A stretch of DNA of 64,000 nucleotides from an uncultured Pelagibacteraceae bacterium. GTDB taxonomy: Bacteria > Pseudomonadota > Alphaproteobacteria > Pelagibacterales > Pelagibacteraceae. The notes under the pieces were generated by a model. The model worked only from the letters and a program-made list of their open reading frames with translations. It searched no databases and was not told the origin of the DNA. This document shows positions 17,387-25,834 of this stretch, piece after piece. The stretch is taken from NCBI GenBank assembly GCA_902577285.1, contig CACGYL010000001.1:1-64000 (forward strand), read 5' to 3'. Both the position numbers and the translations under genes were made by a program. How positions within the stretch are numbered: the stretch's first letter is position 1; every line of letters starts with the position of its first letter.

Positions 17387-18241
17387 ATGGCATTACCAAA
17401 ATATACAGAACCACATTATAGAATTTGGCATTACTTTTATTTATTAATTTGTGGTTGTGTCTTTTTCTTTTTGATAGCTCCTTTATTTGTAATTTTTCCA
17501 TTATCTTTCAATGCAGAAGAGTTTTTGGTTTTTTCTGATGGAATGAAAAGATTGGATCCTGATGCATTCTCATTGAGATGGTATAAGGATATGATTTATG
17601 GAACAAAAAATCCATGGGGTTTAGCTGCAAGAAATAGTTTTATAATTGCAATCTTTGCAACATTGGGATCAATTATTTTAGGTACTCTTGCCGCATTAGG
17701 TTTAAGCAGCAGACATATGCCTTACAAAGGTTTGATAATGGCAATTTTAATTTCACCAATGATAGTTCCGCTAATTATTTCTGGAGTAGCGATTTTCTTT
17801 TTTATGGCAAAGGTAGGTTTGGCAGCTACTCATTTAGGTATTATACTGGCACACATTATTCTTGGAACACCTTTTGTAGTAATAACTGTAACTGCAACAC
17901 TTTCAGGTTTTGATCATAGCATTACACGTGCGGCCTCAAGTCTTGGAAGTAATCCATATAATACATTTATGAAAATTACTTTACCTTTGATATTACCCGG
18001 AGTTATTTCTGGTGGTCTTTTTGCTTTTGTGACCTCTTTTGATGAGGTCGTCGTTGTATTATTCTTGGCTGGCTTAGATAATACTACAATACCAATTCAA
18101 ATGTGGACTGGACTAAGAGAGCAATTAAGTCCGACGATTTTAGCTGTAGCAACCTGTTTGATTATATTATCAGTATTGATTCTGTTAACCGCTGAACTTT
18201 TAAGAAGAAGATCTGAAAGATTAAGAGGAATTAATAGATAG
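17387..18241 (+). CDS. potC: ABC transporter permease, PotC-type
   Basis: A 284-residue inner-membrane permease with six hydrophobic segments and the EAA-type coupling motif around AASSLGSNPYNTFMKITLPLILPG. The length is normal for PotC. It forms the second half of the translocation pore with the PotB-type protein, 2 bases upstream. The stop codon lies one base from the end of the convergent thiolase gene, so transcripts from the two strands probably overlap. Confidence 0.9.
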   Translation: MALPKYTEPHYRIWHYFYLLICGCVFFFLIAPLFVIFPLSFNAEEFLVFSDGMKRLDPDAFSLRWYKDMIYGTKNPWGLAARNSFIIAIFATLGSIILGTLAALGLSSRHMPYKGLIMAILISPMIVPLIISGVAIFFFMAKVGLAATHLGIILAHIILGTPFVVITVTATLSGFDHSITRAASSLGSNPYNTFMKITLPLILPGVISGGLFAFVTSFDEVVVVLFLAGLDNTTIPIQMWTGLREQLSPTILAVATCLIILSVLILLTAELLRRRSERLRGINR

Positions 18242-18242
18242 T

Positions 18243-19367
18243 TTAATCTACAGTCTCAATTACTGTAGCTATTCCCATTCCCAAACCAATACACTGAGTA
18301 GATAGAGCATATTTTTTATTTTCTCTTTTTAATAAATCAGCTGCTTTACCAGTAATTCTTGCACCTGTTGCACCAAGTGGATGGCCAAGAGCAAGAGCTC
18401 CACCATCTAAATTAACTTTATCTTTATCTATACCTAAATCTTTAATACACGCTAATGACTGAGAGGCAAAAGCTTCATTCAATTCAACAATATCAATTTG
18501 GTCAGCTGACAAGTTGGCCCTCTTTAAAGCTTTTTTTGAAGCGCCAATTGGACCAAGGCCCATGTAATCAGGGTCACAGCCCTCGACAGCAGTAGAGATT
18601 ATTCTTCCCAAAATATTTAAATTATTTTCTTTTGCATAATTTTCCTCACAAATTAAAGTTGCCGCAGCACCATCTGTTAAAGGTGATGAAGTTGCAGCTG
18701 TAACTGTTCCATTTTCATCAAAAGCAAGTTTTAATCCATCTAATTTTTCCATTGTACTATTTGGTCTAATGTTTCCATCTGTATCACAATCACCAATTGA
18801 TACTATTTCATTCTTAAAATTCCCTTTGGTCTGAGCTTCGTGTGCTTTTTGATGACTTGATATAGCAAACTCCTGTTGTTCAATTCTTGAAATGTTATAC
18901 TTTTTAGCAACATTTTCTGCAGTTGTTCCCATTGAAAAATAAACATGTGGATTATCTGTTTTACTTTCAGGGTAGGGGATTGGTTCAAAACCAGTATTTA
19001 CTCTTGTCATACTTTCTACTCCCCCACAGACAAATACTTTTCCAGCACCTAATGAAATTTTACCAGCTGCGATATGAATAGCTTCCATTGATGAACCACA
19101 CCATCTATCCACTGTCATACCAGAGGTTTTAACATTCATCCCACTTAGAAAAGTAGTTAACTTTCCAATATTAAAACTTTGTTCTCCTGTTTGAAATGCA
19201 CAACCAACTACAATGTCCTCAATGTCATCTTTTTTAACATTTGATTTTGATACTAAATCTTTAATTACTTCTGCTAATAGATTAACTGGTTTTGAGTCAA
19301 TTAAAGCTCCCTTTCTTGCCATAGTAAAAGGTGATCTTGAAAATCCTGCTATTACTGGTTTAAACAT
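18243..19367 (-). CDS. Thiolase-family acetyl-CoA acyltransferase
   Basis: A 374-residue thiolase. Nucleophile C90 lies in RWCGSSMEA (the usual motif is C.SGL.A), H329 in LALGHPLGATGAR, and the second cysteine C359 in TQCIGLGMG. It cleaves 3-ketoacyl-CoA or condenses acyl-CoA units in the cytoplasm. It is the last gene of the minus-strand run beginning at 25722 and is separated by 15 bases from the DmdA-like gene. It could complete the same catabolic path, or pair with the beta-oxidation fusion protein at 31972. Chain-length preference is unknown. Confidence 0.88.
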   Translation of the reverse strand: MFKPVIAGFSRSPFTMARKGALIDSKPVNLLAEVIKDLVSKSNVKKDDIEDIVVGCAFQTGEQSFNIGKLTTFLSGMNVKTSGMTVDRWCGSSMEAIHIAAGKISLGAGKVFVCGGVESMTRVNTGFEPIPYPESKTDNPHVYFSMGTTAENVAKKYNISRIEQQEFAISSHQKAHEAQTKGNFKNEIVSIGDCDTDGNIRPNSTMEKLDGLKLAFDENGTVTAATSSPLTDGAAATLICEENYAKENNLNILGRIISTAVEGCDPDYMGLGPIGASKKALKRANLSADQIDIVELNEAFASQSLACIKDLGIDKDKVNLDGGALALGHPLGATGARITGKAADLLKRENKKYALSTQCIGLGMGIATVIETVD

Positions 19368-19382
19368 AATTTAAGTATAAGG

Positions 19383-20549
19383 TTAATCAGGAAATGGTAA
19401 AGAAGTTATAATGCCTTTTCTATTTTTTCCATTAAAAGTGTTTATAAAAACTTCATTCCCTATATCCCAAAAATCTCTACTTATCATTGATAAACCTATA
19501 TTTTTCTTTATTCTCGGAGAATAAATTCCTGAAGCAATTTGACCAATTTTTTTATTGTTTTTTGAGTATACCGGCAAAGGAACTCCTGTTGGTTTGCAGG
19601 GATCGCCATCAAAAATTATTCCTCTCATCTGTTGTGTTATTCCTTCAGATTGAATCTTTCTCAAAGCATCTTTTCCAATAAAATCATGATCATCTTCTTG
19701 TTTACAATATTTCTCAAGATTGCATTCCAATGGGTTATTTTCTCTGGTGAAATCATTACCATAGGACATAAGTCCTGCCTCAATTCTATCAATTAAGTTT
19801 GGACATCCAGGAGATATATTAAATTTTTGACCATGATCCCAAATAATATTCCAAAGCTTTTCACCAAGTTCAATTTCATTAAAATGAGTTTCAAATCCTT
19901 TAAAATAAATTTCAAAACCATCTTGCTTACTATATCCAGACCTTGCGATTATTTGTTTTGTGCCCAAAAAGTCAAAAACTTTAAAATTGAAAAATTTTAA
20001 TTTTTTTATGTCTTCACCAAATATTGAAATCAGTAGGTCTTCAGATTTAGGACCTTGAATAGCTAATGGATAAACATCTGGTTCTACTATTTCAACATTA
20101 TATCCAGAACCTAATGCAATTCCTTTTGCCCAAAGCAGAATATCTGAGTCAGCTATTGAAATCCAAAACATGTCATCATCTAGTTTTAGTAAAACTGGAT
20201 CATTAATCATTCCTGCAGTCTCATCTATTATTGGGATATAAAAACATTTTCCAGTTTCCATTTTTTTTATAGAGCGAGGTGTCATTTTTTGCACAAGCTT
20301 TGCTGAGTCAGGACCTGTAATTTGTACTTGTCTTTGACAAGATACATCCCAAACTTGAACCTGCTCTCTTAAATGCCAGTAATCTTCCTCAACTGTATTT
20401 TTAAATCCTTTCGGTAACAACATGTGGTTTACAACAGTAAAATCTGATACACCAAGTTCTTCAACCTTGTTTGTAAATGGAGTACGTCTTATACGTCTTG
20501 ACATATTTAATTTAATATTTTTTTTATTTATTAAATTTTCTCTACTCAT
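19383..20549 (-). CDS. GcvT-family tetrahydrofolate methyltransferase, close to DMSP demethylase DmdA
   Basis: A 388-residue GcvT-fold protein. It carries segments I associate with DmdA: SRRIRRTPFT near the N-terminus, NHMLLPKGF, QVWDVSCQRQVQI, and ARSGYSKQDGFEIY followed by SPGCPNLIDRIEAGLMSYGNDF. DmdA moves a methyl from dimethylsulfoniopropionate to tetrahydrofolate. This could be DmdA itself or a paralogue with another methylated substrate, because its neighbours are a TPP enzyme and an FMN hydroxyacid dehydrogenase rather than DmdBCD. An alternative start is ATG at 20504 (MSRRIRRTP). Confidence 0.75.
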   Translation of the reverse strand: MSRENLINKKNIKLNMSRRIRRTPFTNKVEELGVSDFTVVNHMLLPKGFKNTVEEDYWHLREQVQVWDVSCQRQVQITGPDSAKLVQKMTPRSIKKMETGKCFYIPIIDETAGMINDPVLLKLDDDMFWISIADSDILLWAKGIALGSGYNVEIVEPDVYPLAIQGPKSEDLLISIFGEDIKKLKFFNFKVFDFLGTKQIIARSGYSKQDGFEIYFKGFETHFNEIELGEKLWNIIWDHGQKFNISPGCPNLIDRIEAGLMSYGNDFTRENNPLECNLEKYCKQEDDHDFIGKDALRKIQSEGITQQMRGIIFDGDPCKPTGVPLPVYSKNNKKIGQIASGIYSPRIKKNIGLSMISRDFWDIGNEVFINTFNGKNRKGIITSLPFPD

Positions 20550-20550
20550 T

Positions 20551-20886
20551 TTATTTTGACCACCATACAGTGTAGCTGTTTTTTGAAATTATGATTGGTA
20601 TATGATATTTTTTATTATTATCTTCCATTTTAAATTTAATATTTATTTCAGAAATAATTCTTTTCTCAGAAAAATAACCCCCAATTTTGCAAATCATTTC
20701 ATATTCACACTTGGTATCATCATCACTTAGATCAAACTCTTTATGTATTCTACCTCCATCATCAGATTTAGTTTCAAAAAAAATTTCTTTATCTCCATTT
20801 TTTTTTATTTGATAAATTATTACATCGATATCTCCAGCATGAGATCCATTTGTGGCGTCTAATAAGTGTGATGAAAATATTGCCAT
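20551..20886 (-). CDS. Transthyretin-like / 5-hydroxyisourate hydrolase-related protein
   Basis: A 111-residue protein that aligns by eye with HIU hydrolase. It keeps the N-terminal histidine H7 (SSHLLDATNG), R46 in DDGGRI, and H95 in KKYHIPIII. The normally invariant C-terminal YRGS tetrapeptide is missing; the end reads SYTVWWSK. HIU hydrolase acts after uricase in urate breakdown, but no other urate gene is present here. It is wedged with 1-base spacing between the DmdA-like and TPP-enzyme genes, so it probably serves that pathway with a changed substrate. The fold call is good, the function unknown. Confidence 0.72.
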   Translation of the reverse strand: MAIFSSHLLDATNGSHAGDIDVIIYQIKKNGDKEIFFETKSDDGGRIHKEFDLSDDDTKCEYEMICKIGGYFSEKRIISEINIKFKMEDNNKKYHIPIIISKNSYTVWWSK

Positions 20887-20887
20887 T

Positions 20888-22630
20888 TTATTCTATTGAC
20901 GACTTCTCTCTTTTACTTGCAACTGCAGAGACTATTGGGCTTAGTACTGGTTTTGCTTTGACATTTACACATGCAGGTTTTCCACTTTCCATTGCCCTTT
21001 TAAGCGCCGGTGCTAGCTCTTCTCTTTTATTAACTAATTCTCCATACCCTCCAAAACCCTCAAATATCTTATGAAAAGGGATGTCTCGAAAATCAGTTGC
21101 AACGCTTTTCCCACTTTTAAATAACCTCTCTTGTTGTTGCCCTATTGAGGCCAATCCACCATTGTTATCAATTACAACAGTAATGGGTTTTTTTTCATAA
21201 AATACACTTTCAATAGACATACCTCCTGATAAAAACGCACCATCTCCACTGATAAGAACAACATTTGAGTCTGGATTGTGATTTTTAGCAGATAAAGCAA
21301 ACGAAACCCCAACACCTAACATACTAAATGTTCCAGGATGTAAGATACCTTTTAATTTTTTACCTTTTGCACCAGCAATATTAATTGCAATCTCTGACCA
21401 GAAATGGGTATTTCCTCCATCTATAACTAGCCAGTCATTTTCACCCATTGCTTCTTGGACATCTAATGAAAGTTGTAGAGGATGAATTTTACCACCATTT
21501 TTTTTTGATGCCTCAGCCTCAATTGCTAAATCTTTCAAAGATTTATCTACCCATTCTTTTTTCTTTTTTTTATTTTCTTCGAACCAAGTTGTATCTAAAT
21601 TCCATTTATTATTTTTCTTTAAATTAGATAATGTATCTAAAAAAACACCAGGATCGCTTAGTAAACAAAAATCAGCTGCTCTATTAAGTTCGATTTCCTC
21701 ATGGGAGCCATTAATACATATCAACTTTGTTGATTTTGGTATAAAGGGTGGATTTCCAAAATTCATTTGATTGTCTAAACGAGCTCCAATAACAAGTACT
21801 AAATCAGAATTTTGTAGTGCATATTCTGAGGGAGGATATTGGTGTATATCAGCTAATCCCATATAAGCATTTGCTTCCTCACCTAATAATTTTTGATGAT
21901 ATGGAACATTAAAAATTGGTATATTTAAATTATTACCAGCTGCTTCAAGATTTTTTTCTGAATGTGACCACCAAATTCCATGGCCACCTATTATAATTGG
22001 TTTTTTAGCATTACTAGCAAATTCTAAAACTTCTGATAGAGAATTTGGATCTGGCCAAGCTTTAGCTAAAGGTTTAGCTTTGTGAGAAAATGGTCTTTCT
22101 TCTAACCCTACTTCTTCAGCAAATGATGAAAACATAATATCTACTGGAAGACTAAGATGAACAGCTCCTGGATAACCGTTGGTAGCAATGTGATATGCTT
22201 TGTCGACAAATTCTCTTATTCTTGTACCATCGGTAATGCTCGCACTGTATTTAGTTAAAGGAGCTGCAATTGAAACATCATCTATTTCTTTAAAACCACC
22301 CGAACCTTGCCTTTTAAGACTACTAGAACCTGTAATATAAATAACAGGACTTCTCTCACCCCAAGCCTCCATCATAGAGGGAACTGCGTTAGTAAATCCC
22401 TCTGGTCCAACTAAGCATACTGATGGTTTACGAGTAATTCTTGTATTGCCATCTGCTAAATGACCTGCAATTTGTTCATGAGGTGTATTTATCACTTCAA
22501 TTTGACACTCAGCAAATCCTTCAATTGCTGGATTACAAAAACCTCCTGCAAGAGTAAAAACTTTACTAATTCCCTTATCTTTTAAAGCTCTAGCTAATAA
22601 CGCTCCACCTCTAATTTTATTCTCACTCAT
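20888..22630 (-). CDS. Thiamine-diphosphate-dependent enzyme (acetolactate synthase / 2-oxoacid decarboxylase family)
   Basis: A 580-residue three-domain TPP enzyme. The cofactor-activating glutamate is E52 in PHEQIAGHLADG. The TPP-binding motif GDGAFLSGG starts at residue 462 and closes with DNNGG around 488-492. The family includes acetolactate synthase, benzoylformate decarboxylase, glyoxylate carboligase and sulfopyruvate-type decarboxylases; no small regulatory subunit is nearby, which argues against branched-chain synthesis. The next upstream gene, directly abutting, is an FMN 2-hydroxyacid dehydrogenase, whose 2-oxoacid product would be a natural substrate. Confidence 0.87.
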   Translation of the reverse strand: MSENKIRGGALLARALKDKGISKVFTLAGGFCNPAIEGFAECQIEVINTPHEQIAGHLADGNTRITRKPSVCLVGPEGFTNAVPSMMEAWGERSPVIYITGSSSLKRQGSGGFKEIDDVSIAAPLTKYSASITDGTRIREFVDKAYHIATNGYPGAVHLSLPVDIMFSSFAEEVGLEERPFSHKAKPLAKAWPDPNSLSEVLEFASNAKKPIIIGGHGIWWSHSEKNLEAAGNNLNIPIFNVPYHQKLLGEEANAYMGLADIHQYPPSEYALQNSDLVLVIGARLDNQMNFGNPPFIPKSTKLICINGSHEEIELNRAADFCLLSDPGVFLDTLSNLKKNNKWNLDTTWFEENKKKKKEWVDKSLKDLAIEAEASKKNGGKIHPLQLSLDVQEAMGENDWLVIDGGNTHFWSEIAINIAGAKGKKLKGILHPGTFSMLGVGVSFALSAKNHNPDSNVVLISGDGAFLSGGMSIESVFYEKKPITVVIDNNGGLASIGQQQERLFKSGKSVATDFRDIPFHKIFEGFGGYGELVNKREELAPALKRAMESGKPACVNVKAKPVLSPIVSAVASKREKSSIE

Positions 22631-23794
22631 TTAGTAATTTACCTTATTAATAGTATTCTCTATTACTATCTCAGAAGTTACTTCATTAATATCATTTAAA
22701 CCAACCAACCCTAGTGTTGTGCTAACTTCTTCTTTTATAATCTCAACTATTCTCCTTAATCCTTTTTTTCCATCAGCTCCCATTGCATACATAACAGGTC
22801 TTCCAATCATTGCATAATCTGCACCAAATGCTAGCGCTCTTACTATATCGCTTCCACTTCTTATTCCACTATCAAAGATTAAAGGAAAATTACTTCCAAC
22901 TGATTTTCTAATCAAAGGAAGCATATTTATTGCTGCTGTGGCACTGTCTAATTGCCTACCTCCATGATTTGAAACTTGAATAGCATCCGCACCAGCTTCT
23001 TTTATTTTTATTGCGTCATCAGGAGACATTACTCCTTTAACAATAAGTTTGCCTTTCCATTTATCCCTTACTCTTTTAAGTGTGTTCCAATCAGTAGAAC
23101 CTCTACTTTCTTTTCTTTTAAAGATTCCATCTCCACTTTTCGATGTTACATAATTCATTGGCTTAGGAATTCCACTTATCAAAGTTGATAGAGACCAAGT
23201 CGGATGACTTGCAAAATCAAAAAATTGTTTTGGACCTATCTTAAAAGGATAAGAGAAACCATTTTTATCATCTCTAGTTCTTCTAGATAAAACTGGCACA
23301 TCTACAGTTAAAATTGCTACCTCATAACCAGTATTTTTTGCTCTTTCCAAAAGTTCCATCACGAAATTCTCATCTTGAAAAATATATAACTGCATCCACG
23401 AATGACCCTCTGAGAGTTCATACATCTTTTCTAATGTTGTGGTTGATGCCATAGAGACACAAGTTGGAATATTATTTCTTGCACTTTCAGCGGCTAACAT
23501 AGAGTCTGCTCCTGGCCAAGACAAATTAGTCATTCCCATAGGAGCAAAACCAAAAGGAAAATTAAATTCGTATCCTAATAACTTTTTTTTAAGAGATCTT
23601 TTTTCAACATTTCTTAAAACTTTGGGCTCTAATCTAATTTGGTCTAGAGCTATACTGTTGATTTCAGCAAGCTTCTCATCTCCTGATGCTCCGTCAATAA
23701 AATCAAAAACTAATTTGGGAAGACGTTTACGTGATAGTTCTCTTGCATCTTTTATGCTAAAGATTTTTTGACTTGGTAAAATATTATCACTCAT
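22631..23794 (-). CDS. FMN-dependent 2-hydroxyacid dehydrogenase (LldD / glycolate oxidase / mandelate dehydrogenase family)
   Basis: A 387-residue FMN barrel enzyme with the family signature SNHGGRQLD: catalytic H277 and substrate-binding R280, plus K253 in LIVKGV and Y137 in MQLYIFQ. It oxidises an L-2-hydroxy acid to the 2-oxo acid. Substrates in the family include lactate, glycolate and mandelate. Immediate adjacency to the TPP enzyme (no gap) mirrors the mandelate dehydrogenase/benzoylformate decarboxylase pairing, which suggests oxidation followed by decarboxylation rather than simple lactate use. Confidence 0.9.
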   Translation of the reverse strand: MSDNILPSQKIFSIKDARELSRKRLPKLVFDFIDGASGDEKLAEINSIALDQIRLEPKVLRNVEKRSLKKKLLGYEFNFPFGFAPMGMTNLSWPGADSMLAAESARNNIPTCVSMASTTTLEKMYELSEGHSWMQLYIFQDENFVMELLERAKNTGYEVAILTVDVPVLSRRTRDDKNGFSYPFKIGPKQFFDFASHPTWSLSTLISGIPKPMNYVTSKSGDGIFKRKESRGSTDWNTLKRVRDKWKGKLIVKGVMSPDDAIKIKEAGADAIQVSNHGGRQLDSATAAINMLPLIRKSVGSNFPLIFDSGIRSGSDIVRALAFGADYAMIGRPVMYAMGADGKKGLRRIVEIIKEEVSTTLGLVGLNDINEVTSEIVIENTINKVNY

Positions 23795-24479
23795 TGTTAA
23801 TTTTAATATATTCTTTTAAGTTAAATTGTTTATTTTGATTAACAAAATAAGCATTATGACCTTTTCTAGAAGAATAAACCTCTGTTGGTTTTCCGTCAAT
23901 AAAAAGTACTGCAACACCATCATCAACAGCAACACCATCTGGTAAAGTTTTGTTTTTAATATTTTCTCTATATTTTTCTGCTCTTTTTGAGTCTGAATAA
24001 TGTGGTGTAAAACTTCCGTTTAATAATCCAATGCCATTCATAGATTTAAATCCAGGTCCATCTGAGTCAGTCAGAAAACAATCAAACCAACATGCAGCAC
24101 CAGCACTTACACCTGATAGAATTATACCTGAATTGTAAACTTCTTTTAAAAGCCCAATTAAATTATTTTCTTTCCAATATTTGAGCATGAATTTTGTATT
24201 TCCACCACCTACATAAATTGCATCAAGATTTGAAAGCCAATTTTCAAAACCTTTTACGCTAGAGATAAGATTAAAGTGAGATATGTTTAAATCTAAATCT
24301 TCAAATCTTTTGTAAAATAATTTGGTTTTATTTGAGTCATCGTTACTTGCAATAGGTAAAAATCCTAATGAGGAATTTTTTTTGTTAATATGCTTTAAAA
24401 TGAATTGGTCTTGATCATTATCTTGGTTGTGAGTAAAACCTCCACCTCCGATAGTAATTATTTTTTTTTTGATCTTCAC
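23787..24479 (-). CDS. Peptidase E-like serine peptidase (family S51)
   Basis: A 230-residue protein with the S51 nucleophile elbow GVSAGAACW (S125), a GGGNTKFML segment before it and a GSFTPHYSD histidine region after it. Family members are alpha-aspartyl dipeptidases or cyanophycinase-like enzymes. The start is GTG at 24479 (MKIKKKIITIGGGGF), with no better ATG. Its 3' end overlaps the FMN dehydrogenase start by 8 bases, so the two are co-translated. With a Dpp-type peptide importer divergent nearby, dipeptide cleavage is a reasonable role. Confidence 0.82.
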   Translation of the reverse strand: MKIKKKIITIGGGGFTHNQDNDQDQFILKHINKKNSSLGFLPIASNDDSNKTKLFYKRFEDLDLNISHFNLISSVKGFENWLSNLDAIYVGGGNTKFMLKYWKENNLIGLLKEVYNSGIILSGVSAGAACWFDCFLTDSDGPGFKSMNGIGLLNGSFTPHYSDSKRAEKYRENIKNKTLPDGVAVDDGVAVLFIDGKPTEVYSSRKGHNAYFVNQNKQFNLKEYIKINNE

Positions 24480-24504
24480 TAATTATATTTTTAACAATTT
24501 GAAT

Positions 24505-25722
24505 TTAAATACCAGGCCAAGGTTTAGGTTCATGGGGTATATTTCTGTCTATACCTCTTACTATTTCTCCCTGTTCATCATACATTGGTAATTTACAGAT
24601 TTGACCTTTATGTAATTTTCCATCAGTGCATTTGACATCAACTATATCGCCTGGTCCATTTTCATTATTGTTGAGGCGCACTATACCAACACCACAAACT
24701 TGATAAGGTGACCATGTGCTAGATGTTATTTTACCAATCTCTTCTTCATTTAATTTAATACTCTCTCCCTTAATTGCAGTTCCAGACATAACCCGAATTC
24801 CCCAAGTCTTACATTTTTTCTCCGATGACATAAGTGCCTCTTTTCCAATAAAATTCTCTTTATCAAAATTTATAAATCTTCCAAGTCCAACTGAAAAAGG
24901 ATTGGTATTTTTTGAAAAATCTTGTCCAGCAGACAAAAGTCCAGCTTCAATTCTTCGACATCTAAATCCTGGTGTAGCTACCAAAATCATACCTAATTTT
25001 TTTCCTTCCTCAAGAATATAATCTCCAACTTTCTCTGTTTCATTTTCAGGTCTAAAATAAATTTCCCAACCAAGTTCATTAGTAAAACCACTTCTGCTTA
25101 CTATTACTTTTTGATCTAAAATTTGTAATTCTTTCCAATCAAAATATTTCCAATCATTTTCTGTAAAACCATTACTTAATTTTTCAAGTAGTTTCATGGA
25201 CAAAGGACCTTGAACCTGGCTTACCCAAACATTTGGATCATCAATTTCTACATTAAAATTTTTAGAATGCGCTTTATACCAAGAAAATAGATCACCATCT
25301 GCTTGCGCAAACCAATATTTATCTTTATCAATTCTTAAAAGTATCCCATCCGTAATCATCCCGCCATCATGATAGCAAGCAAACTGATACGAACATCTTC
25401 CCACAGCAATTTTTGAAATATCTCTAGGAAATATTTTTTGTAAAAATTTAAGAGCATCTGGTCCTGATATTTCAAATGGGTGTTCTCCCGTATGCCTAAA
25501 AATAATTTCTCTCCTTGCCTTCCAATACATTTCCTCAGGACTAACATTAGATAATTTTTCAAGGGTTAATCTCCCTGCATAATTTGAATATTCCGGGTCA
25601 TACGGCAATTCCTGATAAGTTAAGGGGTGAACTTGAATTGATCTTGCAAGTTCTAATGAATTTGAATTTTCAAGGCTAACAGGTTTTACAGTAAACCTAT
25701 ATTTATTGATTAAATCATTCAT
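24505..25722 (-). CDS. GcvT-family aminomethyltransferase-like protein (possible O/N/S-demethylase)
   Basis: A 405-residue GcvT-fold protein with a longer N-terminus than DmdA. Recognisable segments are RHTGEHPFEISGPDALKFL, VQGPLSMKLLEKL, SRSGFTNELGWEIYF and RCRRIEAGLLSAGQDF. The family transfers methyl or methylene groups to tetrahydrofolate; this branch could be a LigM/DesA-like O-demethylase or a demethylase for an amine. It is the first gene of the minus-strand catabolic block and is divergent from the Dpp-type binding protein gene. It is only distantly similar to the DmdA-like gene at 19383. Confidence 0.78.
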   Translation of the reverse strand: MNDLINKYRFTVKPVSLENSNSLELARSIQVHPLTYQELPYDPEYSNYAGRLTLEKLSNVSPEEMYWKARREIIFRHTGEHPFEISGPDALKFLQKIFPRDISKIAVGRCSYQFACYHDGGMITDGILLRIDKDKYWFAQADGDLFSWYKAHSKNFNVEIDDPNVWVSQVQGPLSMKLLEKLSNGFTENDWKYFDWKELQILDQKVIVSRSGFTNELGWEIYFRPENETEKVGDYILEEGKKLGMILVATPGFRCRRIEAGLLSAGQDFSKNTNPFSVGLGRFINFDKENFIGKEALMSSEKKCKTWGIRVMSGTAIKGESIKLNEEEIGKITSSTWSPYQVCGVGIVRLNNNENGPGDIVDVKCTDGKLHKGQICKLPMYDEQGEIVRGIDRNIPHEPKPWPGI

Positions 25723-25774
25723 TATTTTTTAGATAATCAGAATACATCAATAAAACAAATAAAAAATGTCCATT

Positions 25775-25803
25775 TTGACTGTTGCTATATAAGTAGCTAA
25801 TTG
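25775..25803 (+). promoter_or_regulatory. Tentative promoter upstream of the peptide-binding protein gene
   Basis: TTGACT at 25775-25780 matches the -35 box seen before two other binding-protein genes in this window. With 17-base spacing the -10 position reads TAATTG (25798-25803), a poor match, so the assignment rests mainly on the -35 box. A GAGAGGA ribosome-binding stretch precedes the ATG at 25835. Confidence 0.3.
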
Positions 25804-25834
25804 TTACCTTTTATTTTTTTAAAGAGAGGAAATT

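Noticed and set aside
20551-20886. Calling this protein a true 5-hydroxyisourate hydrolase.
   Set aside because: The YRGS tail is absent and no urate-degradation genes are nearby, so only the fold is claimed.
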